NCBI RefSeq assembly: GCF_040222615.1
Contig: NZ_JAVKCQ010000113.1
Span: 1-8,785, forward strand
Origin: Haliea sp040222615
GTDB taxonomy: Bacteria; Pseudomonadota; Gammaproteobacteria; Pseudomonadales; Halieaceae
Length of the DNA: 8,785 nucleotides
Direction of reading: 5' to 3'
Below are positions 1-6,473 of this stretch, piece by piece. Within the stretch, counting starts at the first letter, position 1, and each line of letters opens with the position of its first letter. Both the position numbers and the translations under genes were made by a program. The notes below the pieces were generated by a model, which did not search any database, was not told the origin of the DNA, and was given only the letters and a program-made list of their open reading frames with translations.

Positions 1-1328
1 ACCCCCCCCGGCCAGGCCCCCGCGGACGCTGCCGGCGCGAGCCCGGCAAACAGCAGGTGCCACAGCAGGTAGAGCTGGGTGAGCACCGCGACCTGCACCA
101 GGCCCCGGAACAACAGCGCAGGGGCGGCTGCGTGCTCAAACCAGAGCAGTGAAGCCAGGCCCAGCGCGACGATGAACAGTGCCACCGGGGGCAGCGCAAG
201 TGAGGGCAGGAAGAATTGCCAGGCCGCGGCGGAGGCGGCGACCAGACTGCCACTGAGACCCAGCGCAGCCAGATACCACAGCGGCGAGCGCGCTGCGGTA
301 CCTGTTGGCAGCAGGTCCCTGTCGCGTGCGGCCTGGACCGTTTCCCCCGCCGCGAGGAAGGCGTGGGCCTTGTACAGCGAGTGCGCGACCAGGTGCAGCA
401 GGGCCAGCTCGTAGAGGCCGAGGCCAATTTCCATAAGCATGAAACCCATCTGCGCACAGGTCGACCAGGCCAGGCGCACCTTGATACTGATACGTGTGAG
501 CATGACCAGGCCCGCCAGCACCGCTGTGAGGCTGCCGACCACGACCAGCACAGCCTGTGCCAGCGGCGCCAAAGACAACAGCTCGGCCAGCCGGATAAGC
601 ACGAAGCCGCCGATATTCACGACCCCCGCATGCAGCAGGGCGGAGACCGGCGTGGGCGCCTCCATCACCTGAATCAACCAGCCGTGCAGCGGCAGCTGCG
701 CGGTCTTCAGGATGGCGGCCAGGGCAAACAACAGTGCCGCGCCATGCAGCGATGCCGGCAGCGAATCCACCGTAAGCAGGTAGGCCTGCAAGCCCTCCAG
801 TGAAAGTGTGCCCGCGGTCTGGTAGATCAACAGGAGCGCCACTGCCAGGCAGAGTTCCGCACAGCGGCTCACCAGGAACTTCTTGTGCGCGACCACCTGT
901 GCCGCCTTGCGCTCGCGATAGAAGGTGAGCAGGTGGTGCAGGCCGAGGCTGGTGCCGGTCCAGGCCAGCACGATGACCGCCAGGTGCCGGCTCACCACCA
1001 GCAGCCCCACGGCGCTCAGGGTAAACAGCATCGCGCGTACAAAGCGGGGCTGGCCAGGTTCACCGTTCAGATAGCGGGCGGAGTAATTGATGATGACCCA
1101 GCCCAGTACGGCCACCAGCAGCGCGGCAGTCAAACCCAGGGGATCAACCGCGAGCCCGGCCCACTGTGCCCCCGCCAGCGCTGTCACGGCGGCCGCCACA
1201 GTCGCGGCCAGGGCCGCGGCCGCGGTGATGCGCGCGATCGCCCAGTGCCGCTGCGCCTGAATACAGGCCACCCCGCAGCCGGCGGCATAAATCAACGGCA
1301 GCAACCAGCCACCCAATATCTCCGTCAT
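1..1328 (-). CDS. dabB: DabB-like proton-conducting membrane subunit of an inorganic carbon transporter (3' end beyond window)
   Basis: Reading the minus strand from an ATG at 1328 gives 442 uninterrupted codons running off the left edge. The protein is almost wholly hydrophobic, with many membrane helices, and belongs to the NuoL/MrpA-type proton-channel superfamily. Visible hallmarks are KTAQLPLHGWL near residue 208 followed by EAPTPVSALLHAGVVNIGG (about 223-241), and HSLYKAHAFL near 316; these carry the channel Lys and His residues. The RYLNGEPGQ...F segment (85-97), TSLGLHHLLTFYRER (126-140) and KKFLVSR (149-155) resemble DabB rather than respiratory NuoL. In DAB systems DabB is thought to pass cations through the membrane to energise cytoplasmic DabA, a carbonic anhydrase-like protein that traps CO2 as bicarbonate. 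DabB proteins are usually about 500-550 residues, so perhaps 60-110 are missing. A GGGGGG run at 1339-1334, five bases upstream, may be the ribosome binding site. The alternative is another NuoL/MnhA-type antiporter subunit; finding dabA next door would decide. Confidence 0.82.
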   Translation of the reverse strand, partial: MTEILGGWLLPLIYAAGCGVACIQAQRHWAIARITAAAALAATVAAAVTALAGAQWAGLAVDPLGLTAALLVAVLGWVIINYSARYLNGEPGQPRFVRAMLFTLSAVGLLVVSRHLAVIVLAWTGTSLGLHHLLTFYRERKAAQVVAHKKFLVSRCAELCLAVALLLIYQTAGTLSLEGLQAYLLTVDSLPASLHGAALLFALAAILKTAQLPLHGWLIQVMEAPTPVSALLHAGVVNIGGFVLIRLAELLSLAPLAQAVLVVVGSLTAVLAGLVMLTRISIKVRLAWSTCAQMGFMLMEIGLGLYELALLHLVAHSLYKAHAFLAAGETVQAARDRDLLPTGTAARSPLWYLAALGLSGSLVAASAAAWQFFLPSLALPPVALFIVALGLASLLWFEHAAAPALLFRGLVQVAVLTQLYLLWHLLFAGLAPAASAGAWPGG

Positions 1329-1407
1329 ACCAGCCCCCCGTTGCGTTCACGTTGTCGCGAATCCGGACAGCGCTATCCTGGGCTCGACCAATTCTTTTGT
1401 AAAATAT

Positions 1408-1441
1408 ATAGTTTCGATACTATCGTTCTTATAAAGAGAAC
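1408..1441. promoter_or_regulatory. Overlapping palindromes in the dabB-lysR divergent spacer, candidate LysR operator
   Basis: The 118-base spacer turns AT-rich over about 1391-1447 and holds three small inverted repeats. ATAGT-N6-ACTAT lies at 1408-1423, CGATA-C-TATCG at 1415-1425, and GTTCT-N7-AGAAC at 1425-1441. The last contains a T-N11-A arrangement (T at 1427, A at 1439), the core pattern of LysR-type binding sites. It also covers the weak AAGAGA ribosome binding site of lysR, which would allow autorepression. A position between divergent lysR and target genes is classic for this family. No convincing -35/-10 pair could be assigned on either strand; TATAAA at 1430-1435 is only a possible -10 for lysR. 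The repeats are short, so function is inferred. Confidence 0.45.
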
Positions 1442-1446
1442 TTTTT

Positions 1447-2340
1447 ATGCGCCAATTGAATTTTCACCATCTCTACTATTTCTGGGTGGTTGCCAAAGAG
1501 GGGCACCTGACGCGCGCGGCCAACCAGCTGCATGTGTCGCAATCCGCACTGTCATCACAGATTCGCCAGCTCCAGGAGCAACTTGGACACGAGCTGTTCA
1601 GTCGCGATGGACGCTCCCTGCGGCTGACCGAAACCGGCCATCTGGTGCTGGAATATGCCGAGAGCATTTTCAGCCTCGGCAGCGAGCTGCTGGCCCTGAC
1701 CGAAAGCGGGGAACTGCAGCGCCTGCAGCGCCTGCGCATCGGCTCGGTGGCCACGCTGTCACGCAACTTCCAGGAGAATTTTTTGCGGCCGGTGATTGGC
1801 GAGGCCAAAGTGAAACTGGTGATTCGCTCTGCCAGCCTGGAGGAGCTGCTGGAGCAGCTGCGCGTGCACAAGCTGGACCTGATCCTCTCCAACCGCGCGG
1901 TGGCCGCGGACACCTCCACGCCCTGGCGCTGCCAGCAGATCGCAGAGCAGAGCGTTTGCATCGTCGGCCCTCCCGGCAAGCTCGCACGGCGGTTCCGCTT
2001 CCCGCGGGATCTGGGCCGCTTGCCGCTGCTGTTGCCGGGGCCGAACAGCGAAATCCGCAACCAGTTCGACCTGTTGTGCGAACAGCACGGGGTAGAGGCC
2101 GATCCCTATGCCGAAGTGGAGGACATGGCAATGCTGCGCCTGCTGGCCCGCGACTCCGGCGGGCTGGCCGTGGTGCCGGAGGTGGTGGTGCAAGACGAAC
2201 TGGAAAGTGGCAAGCTGCGGCGCTACTGTGTGCTGGACAAGGTTGTGGAACGTTTTTATGCCATTACCGCCAAACGCCACTTTGAACTGGTAGCGCTGAA
2301 AAACCTGTTGGATCAGTATCAACAAGTGGGCAAAAAATGA
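1447..2340 (+). CDS. LysR-family transcriptional regulator, NhaR-like, probable regulator of the divergent dab genes
   Basis: This 297-residue protein has the usual LysR-family length and layout. An N-terminal winged helix-turn-helix occupies residues 1-60 (LNFHHLYYFWVVAKEGHLTRAANQLHVSQSALSSQIRQLE-like, then LFSRDGRSLRLTETG), a linker helix follows to about 88, and a periplasmic-binding-protein-like effector domain runs from about 90 to the end. The HLYYFWVV opening and the YAESIFSLGSELL linker resemble NhaR, the sodium-responsive activator, more than the CbbR type. It is transcribed away from dabB, and LysR genes are known neighbours of dab operons in several bacteria, so control of dabB (and an unseen dabA) is the likeliest job. 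The effector could be CO2/bicarbonate status, pH or an ion; the sequence does not say. The ATG at 1447 is chosen because the conserved domain begins right there; its ribosome binding site is weak. The stop lies 20 bases before the esterase start, so the two may be co-transcribed. Confidence 0.88.
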   Translation: MRQLNFHHLYYFWVVAKEGHLTRAANQLHVSQSALSSQIRQLQEQLGHELFSRDGRSLRLTETGHLVLEYAESIFSLGSELLALTESGELQRLQRLRIGSVATLSRNFQENFLRPVIGEAKVKLVIRSASLEELLEQLRVHKLDLILSNRAVAADTSTPWRCQQIAEQSVCIVGPPGKLARRFRFPRDLGRLPLLLPGPNSEIRNQFDLLCEQHGVEADPYAEVEDMAMLRLLARDSGGLAVVPEVVVQDELESGKLRRYCVLDKVVERFYAITAKRHFELVALKNLLDQYQQVGKK

Positions 2341-2360
2341 GATCCCCGGGGAGAGAGCGC

Positions 2361-3908
2361 ATGCGACGCCATTTGCTTTACCTTGCACGCACAGTGCTGT
2401 TGCTGGTGACCGCGAATACAGCAGTGGCCGCAAGCGGCGATGAAACCGCCTGTGCTGCACTGGGTCCGGCCTTTGCAGGCCGGCACGGGTTGTCTCTGGA
2501 AACAGCCCCGGCGCTCGCACACAGCGTGGGGCTACCGGCATTCTGCCAGTTGCGCGGCCGCGCCGCAGGCAAGGTGGGTTTCGAAATGCGCCTGCCGCTG
2601 CACAGCGACTGGAACGGCAAGTTCCTGCTTGCCGGGTGCGGCGGCTTTTGCGGCCAGCTGCTGCCGGACAAACCCGGTTATTCCAACAGCATCAATGAAG
2701 CCCTCAAGAACGGTTACGCGGCCATGGCGCACGACAGCGGCCACCGGGCTGCATCCACCGCCGACACCGACTGGGCACGCAGCGGCGATGACAGGGCCCT
2801 CGCCCTGTGGGCAGAGAAGGTACTGCCTACCCTGGTTGCCGTGGCGGACGAGATTATCGACGCCTACTACCAGCGCACGCCGAACAGGCGCTATTTCTCG
2901 GGCTGTTCCAACGGTGGCCGCCTGGGCCTGGTAGCCGCGCAGCGCTACCCGGATCTGTTCGACGGCATCGCGGCGGGCGGCCCCATCCTCGACCTTTCCG
3001 GCAATGCCGGTGTCCAGGGCGCGTGGATGATACAGCAGGCCTGGACGGCCGCGGGCGCCCCCCGCTTCAGCCCGGAGCAGGTGCATCGCCTGGCAGCCCA
3101 TGTACGCAGTGCCTGCGACACGCTGGACGGTGTGGAGGACAACCTCGTTGCCGCCCCCGAGCGCTGCCAGCCCGACCTCTCCGCGCTGCGCTGCGCGGCC
3201 GACCCGGACCCGGGCTGCATGAGCGAGGATCAGCTGCAGCGCGTAGCCGCGCTCTACCGCGGCGCGCACGATGGCGAGACGCAACTGTTCCCCGGCCTGC
3301 CCCCGGGCTCCGAACACTTGTGGCCATTCTGGATTACCGGCCTCGACGGACAGCCGGCCTGGGGCGGGCTCGCTTCACAGGGCTTCCTCGACATCTACCG
3401 CCGGGTGCCAGCAGGCGAGCACGTCAAGCCAACCGATATTGACGTGGTCGCCGAAGCGGCGCAGATGGCGGCTTCGCCGGTGGCGCTGCTCGCCAACGCC
3501 ACCGACCCCGACCTGTCCGGCCTGCGCGCCGCCGGCAGCAAACTGCTGCTCTGGCACGGCTGGGCAGACCCGCTGATTCTGCCGCAGCGGACCATCCGCT
3601 ACTTTGAGGCAGCTACCGCCACCAACGGTGGCGCAGCTGCGCTGGGTCAACAGGCGCGCTTGTTCTTGGTACCGGGGCACGGGCATTGCTGGGAGGCACC
3701 GGGCCTGGCACCGGACCTGTTTGACCCGGTGCAAATCCTGGATGCGTGGGTAGAACAGAATGTGCCACCGGCGCAGATCGTCGCCCGCAACCACCTTGAT
3801 CCGGAAGCAGCGAATGCCACCGCCCTGCTCTGCCCGTATCCCCAGCGTGCCATCCACGACACCCGCGGCCCGGCAAACCAGGCCGCAAGTTATCGCTGCC
3901 GCGAATAG
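2361..3908 (+). CDS. Exported tannase/feruloyl esterase-family hydrolase
   Basis: From the ATG at 2361 this is a 515-residue alpha/beta hydrolase of the tannase/feruloyl esterase family. The family cleaves ester bonds of hydroxycinnamates, gallates or related aromatic esters such as MHET, usually outside the cytoplasm. The start at 2361 is preferred over the in-frame ATG at 2337 (which overlaps the lysR stop) because GGGGAGAG sits just ahead and the protein then opens with a signal peptide: RR, a hydrophobic stretch (LLYLARTVLLLVTANTAV) and an AxA-type cleavage site near residue 23. The family's CS-D-HC signature is complete: Cys182-Ser183 in FSGCSNGGR, Asp403 in GWADPLI and His442-Cys443 in GHGHCWE, where the two Cys normally form a disulfide beside the active site. 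CDTLDGVEDN (252-261) matches the calcium-binding loop of the lid domain. Many other Cys residues fit a periplasmic or secreted protein. Substrate cannot be read from sequence, and no aromatic-catabolism genes lie nearby. Confidence 0.88.
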   Translation: MRRHLLYLARTVLLLVTANTAVAASGDETACAALGPAFAGRHGLSLETAPALAHSVGLPAFCQLRGRAAGKVGFEMRLPLHSDWNGKFLLAGCGGFCGQLLPDKPGYSNSINEALKNGYAAMAHDSGHRAASTADTDWARSGDDRALALWAEKVLPTLVAVADEIIDAYYQRTPNRRYFSGCSNGGRLGLVAAQRYPDLFDGIAAGGPILDLSGNAGVQGAWMIQQAWTAAGAPRFSPEQVHRLAAHVRSACDTLDGVEDNLVAAPERCQPDLSALRCAADPDPGCMSEDQLQRVAALYRGAHDGETQLFPGLPPGSEHLWPFWITGLDGQPAWGGLASQGFLDIYRRVPAGEHVKPTDIDVVAEAAQMAASPVALLANATDPDLSGLRAAGSKLLLWHGWADPLILPQRTIRYFEAATATNGGAAALGQQARLFLVPGHGHCWEAPGLAPDLFDPVQILDAWVEQNVPPAQIVARNHLDPEAANATALLCPYPQRAIHDTRGPANQAASYRCRE

Positions 3909-3922
3909 CGGCTGCCACCCCG

Positions 3923-3966
3923 GGGGCCACCCTGCACCGAAATAAGGCGCCGCAGGCCCCGTTTTG
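3923..3966 (+). terminator. Weak candidate intrinsic terminator after the esterase gene
   Basis: Fifteen bases after the esterase stop, GGGG (3923-3926) can pair with CCCC (3957-3960), and CCTGC (3931-3935) with GCAGG (3952-3956). This gives a 9-bp stem with a CCAC bulge and a 16-base loop, followed by GTTTTG. The short, interrupted T-run makes it a poor but plausible terminator. It would separate the esterase transcript from the glutamine synthetase promoter downstream. Confidence 0.35.
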
Positions 3967-4076
3967 TGGCGTCCGCTGCAGGCGGCAAACCAGCCCCGGC
4001 GACGCAGTCCCGCGCAGGCGGCAGTTTTCCCCGCACCCAGCGCAGATTTGCGCCTGCAGGTAAAAAATATTCCGCA

Positions 4077-4096
4077 GTTGGACCGATTCTTGCCTC
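4077..4096 (+). promoter_or_regulatory. Candidate sigma-54 (-24/-12) promoter for the glutamine synthetase gene
   Basis: TGGACCGATTCTTGCC at 4079-4094 fits the sigma-54 pattern TGGCACG-N4-TTGC. The invariant GG (4080-4081) and GC (4092-4093) are separated by exactly 10 bases, the -12 TTGC is perfect, and two bases of the -24 element are swapped (AC for CA). Transcription would begin near 4105, leaving a leader of about 125 bases. Sigma-54 with the activator NtrC is the classic route for nitrogen control of glutamine synthetase genes, so the context supports the match. I found no convincing full NtrC palindrome (TGCACC-N5-GGTGCA) upstream; only a TGCACC half site at 3933-3938. Confidence 0.5.
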
Positions 4097-4136
4097 TACT
4101 CTTCCGATAGGGGGATTTTCTGGCACACCAGCGATA

Positions 4137-4199
4137 CTACCGGCCCGCCCAGGCAGGCCGGTGGCTTTCTTCTGTCATGCGGCAGCTACCGCTGCCTGG
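4137..4199 (+). promoter_or_regulatory. Leader of the glutamine synthetase mRNA with mutually exclusive hairpins
   Basis: The leader can form hairpin A, a 9-bp stem (4137-4145 with 4156-4164, one G-U pair) around a 10-base loop, followed by CTTTCTTCT. It can also form hairpin B, GGCAGC-TACC-GCTGCC at 4181-4196. The 8-base segment CCAGGCAG (4149-4156) is perfectly complementary to CTGCCTGG (4192-4199); forming that helix uses the loop and first right-arm base of A and the right arm of B. The helix ends 17 bases before the AGGAG ribosome binding site (4217-4221). This resembles an attenuator or RNA switch, but the T-run is poor and it matches no riboswitch class I recognise. Confidence 0.35.
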
Positions 4200-4229
4200 A
4201 CAGCACACCAGCAAACAGGAGCACTACCC

Positions 4230-6404
4230 ATGACAGCCAACGAGAACCGGATCGCGGCGATCGCCAGCATCACGCACCGCAGCGCCATGCCCGTGGAAAT
4301 GCCGCAGCCCCTCAGCAAGATCTGGGCCTGCGATGTGTTCAATCTCGCCGCCATGGAGGACTCTCTTTCCAAGAGTGCCTTCAAGGCAATGAAGAATACG
4401 GTGCAGACCGGCAGCCCGCTGGACCCGGCCACCGCCGATATCGTGGCGGCAGCGATGAAGGAGTGGGCGCTGGCCCGGGGCGTGAAGTTCTTCTCCCACA
4501 TTTTCTACCCGATGACCAACATCACCGCCGAAAAACACGACGGCTTTATCATCACCAATGCCGATGGCGGCGCCATGACCGAATTCACCGGCAGCCTGCT
4601 GATCAAGGGTGAGCCGGACGGTTCCTCCTTCCCCAACGGCAGCCTGCGGATGACCGCCGCCGCCCGCGGCTACACCGCCTGGGACCCGACCAGCCCCGCC
4701 TACATCATGCACACCGCCAACGGTGCGACGCTGATGATCCCCAGCGTGTTCATGTCCTGGACCGGCGAGGCGCTGGACAAGAAAATTCCACTGCTGCGCT
4801 CGAATGCAGCCATGGATACCGCGGCGCGGCGGGTGCTGGGACTGCTGGGGGAAACGGATATCGCCCCGTTGAATTCCAGCTGCGGCGCAGAACAGGAATA
4901 CTTTCTGGTCGATGCCGCCTTCGCCAATGCGCGCCCGGACCTGTTGCTCACGGGCAGGACACTGTTTGGCGCGGCGCCCGCCAAGGGGCAGGAGTTCGAC
5001 GACCACTACTTCGGCGCCATTCCCGAGCGGGTCCAGGTGTTCATGCAGGACTTCGAGGACAAACTGTACCGCCTGGGCATCCCTGCCAAGACCCACCACA
5101 ATGAAGTGGCCCCCGGCCAGTTCGAAATCGCACCGTATTTCGAGGCTGCCAACGTCGCCGCTGACCACCAGCAGTTGATGATGACGTTGCTCAAATCCAC
5201 CGCCAAGGCCCACGGTTTCCTCTGCCTGCTGCACGAAAAGCCCTTTGCCGGCGTCAACGGTTCCGGCAAGCACGTGAACTGGTCGGTGGGCAACTCGACC
5301 CAGGGCAATCTGCTAGACCCCGGCAAGACACCCGACGACAACCTGCATTTCCTGCTGTTCTGCGGCGCGGTCATCCGCGGCGTACACCTGTACGGGCCCA
5401 TGTTGCGTGCCGTGATCGCCTCTGCCGCCAACGACCATCGCCTGGGCGCCAATGAAGCGCCACCGGCAATCCTGTCGGTGTACCTGGGCGACCAGCTGGA
5501 AAAAGTCTTCATGGACATCAAGGAGGGCAAAATCGAGGCAGCCACCAAAGGCGGCATGATGGATCTGGGCCTGTCGCAGATCCTCACCTTCGAACGCGAC
5601 CCCGGCGACCGCAACAGGACCTCGCCCTTTGCCTTTACCGGCAACCGCTTCGAGTTCCGGGCCGTGGGTTCGTCGGCCTCGGTCTCCGGCCCCCTGGTGG
5701 CGATGAACACCATGCTCGCCGACTCCCTGAACTGGATCGCAGACGAGCTGGAGCCGGCTATTGCCGCCACCGAGAACCAGACCGCGGCGGTCATTGTGGT
5801 GCTGAAAAAGCTGATGGAAACCCATGGCAATGTGGTGTTTGGCGGCAACGGCTACTCGCCGGAGTGGCACAAGATGGCGGTGGAAGAGCGGGGGCTCAAG
5901 AACCTGCCTACCTCCGCTGATGCGCTGCCGGAGCTCTGCAGCGACGCGGTGAAGACCCTGTTCTCCAGCACCGGTGTCCTCAGCCCGCTGGAGTTGCAAA
6001 GCCGTTTTGAAGTGTATTCCGAGCAGTACATCCTCTCGATTGAGGTGGAGGCCAAGCTCGCCATCGAAATGGCGACCACGCTGATCTATCCCGCGGCGAT
6101 GCAGTACCTGGCGTCGCTGGCCAGCGCCAGTGTCGGCATGCAGCAGCTGGGCATCACCCTGGATCACAGCATTGCGCGCAAAGTGGCTCAGCATACCGAT
6201 GCCATGCAGGCTGCGGTGGCCGAGCTTGGCGCAGCGCTGGAGCAACACGGGTTCGCTTCCATCGAAGAGCATATGCACCACTGCGCCTACGTGATCCGGC
6301 CTTTGATGGACGCCGTGCGGGTGCAGGCAGATCTGCTGGAAACCCAGGTTGCCGACGACTGCTGGCCGCTGCCGAAGTACCGCGAGCTGCTGTTTATCAA
6401 GTAG
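4230..6404 (+). CDS. glnN: Type III glutamine synthetase
   Basis: This is a complete 724-residue glutamine synthetase of the large GSIII class (usually about 700-730 residues, dodecameric). It makes glutamine from glutamate, ammonia and ATP in the cytoplasm, the entry point of ammonia assimilation. Motifs appear in family order: GAEQEYFLVD at 219-228, HHNEVAPGQFEIAP at 289-302 (metal and glutamate binding), EKPFAGVNGSGKHVNWS at 336-352 (ATP and active site), NDHRLGANEAPPAI at 401-414, and an NRTSPFAFTGNRFEFR segment carrying the conserved Arg residues. The N-terminal FFSHIFYPMTN (87-97) and the long C-terminal helical region are GSIII-specific and absent from GlnA. The ATG at 4230 is chosen because AGGAG at 4217-4221 stands 8 bases ahead. 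The frame stays open back to 3966, but that extension is low-complexity, unlike the family, and overlaps the candidate promoter. The Tyr-adenylylation loop of proteobacterial GlnA is not evident, so control is probably by transcription. Confidence 0.95.
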   Translation: MTANENRIAAIASITHRSAMPVEMPQPLSKIWACDVFNLAAMEDSLSKSAFKAMKNTVQTGSPLDPATADIVAAAMKEWALARGVKFFSHIFYPMTNITAEKHDGFIITNADGGAMTEFTGSLLIKGEPDGSSFPNGSLRMTAAARGYTAWDPTSPAYIMHTANGATLMIPSVFMSWTGEALDKKIPLLRSNAAMDTAARRVLGLLGETDIAPLNSSCGAEQEYFLVDAAFANARPDLLLTGRTLFGAAPAKGQEFDDHYFGAIPERVQVFMQDFEDKLYRLGIPAKTHHNEVAPGQFEIAPYFEAANVAADHQQLMMTLLKSTAKAHGFLCLLHEKPFAGVNGSGKHVNWSVGNSTQGNLLDPGKTPDDNLHFLLFCGAVIRGVHLYGPMLRAVIASAANDHRLGANEAPPAILSVYLGDQLEKVFMDIKEGKIEAATKGGMMDLGLSQILTFERDPGDRNRTSPFAFTGNRFEFRAVGSSASVSGPLVAMNTMLADSLNWIADELEPAIAATENQTAAVIVVLKKLMETHGNVVFGGNGYSPEWHKMAVEERGLKNLPTSADALPELCSDAVKTLFSSTGVLSPLELQSRFEVYSEQYILSIEVEAKLAIEMATTLIYPAAMQYLASLASASVGMQQLGITLDHSIARKVAQHTDAMQAAVAELGAALEQHGFASIEEHMHHCAYVIRPLMDAVRVQADLLETQVADDCWPLPKYRELLFIK

Positions 6405-6449
6405 CGAAATGCCGGCCGCGATGTGCGCTGGGTGCGAGGCGCCGCGGGG

Positions 6450-6473
6450 AAAAAGCTATCCTGGCCGGATAGC
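6450..6473 (-). terminator. Intrinsic terminator overlapping the 3' end of the glycosyltransferase gene
   Basis: Read on the minus strand, GCTATCC (6473-6467), a GGCCA loop and GGATAGC (6461-6455) form a perfect 7-bp hairpin followed at once by TTTTT (6454-6450). This is a textbook intrinsic terminator. The stem carries the last three codons and the TAG stop (6458-6456) of the upstream gene, so stop codon and terminator are fused. In the plus direction no T-run follows the hairpin, so it should not act well on the convergent glutamine synthetase transcript. Confidence 0.8.

Noticed and set aside
885..2285. Long plus-strand open frame across dabB, the spacer and lysR
   Set aside because: It is antisense to the well-supported dabB frame and out of frame with lysR; its protein is low-complexity Gln/Arg/Gly-rich, as expected for a shadow in GC-rich DNA.
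3933..3956. NtrC-type binding site upstream of the glutamine synthetase promoter
   Set aside because: Only a TGCACC half site is clear; the partner GGCGCC lies at the wrong spacing, so I did not call an NtrC site.
4121..4135. TGGCAC at 4121 as a second sigma-54 -24 element
   Set aside because: The -24 half is perfect, but no GC stands at the required 10-base distance (positions 4134-4135 read AT); the element at 4079-4094 fits better.
3966..4229. N-terminal extension of the glutamine synthetase frame
   Set aside because: The frame is open, but the extension is unlike GSIII proteins, has no good ribosome binding site at its start and covers the candidate promoter; AGGAG before 4230 decides the start.
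4224..5273. 349-codon minus-strand open frame inside the glutamine synthetase gene
   Set aside because: It is antisense to strongly conserved GSIII motifs, rich in His/Gly/Gln with no recognisable domain; a shadow frame.
6414..6444. CCGCG...CGCGG inverted repeat as a terminator for the glutamine synthetase gene
   Set aside because: The stem is 5 bp with a loop over 20 bases and is followed by an A-run rather than a T-run in the plus direction.
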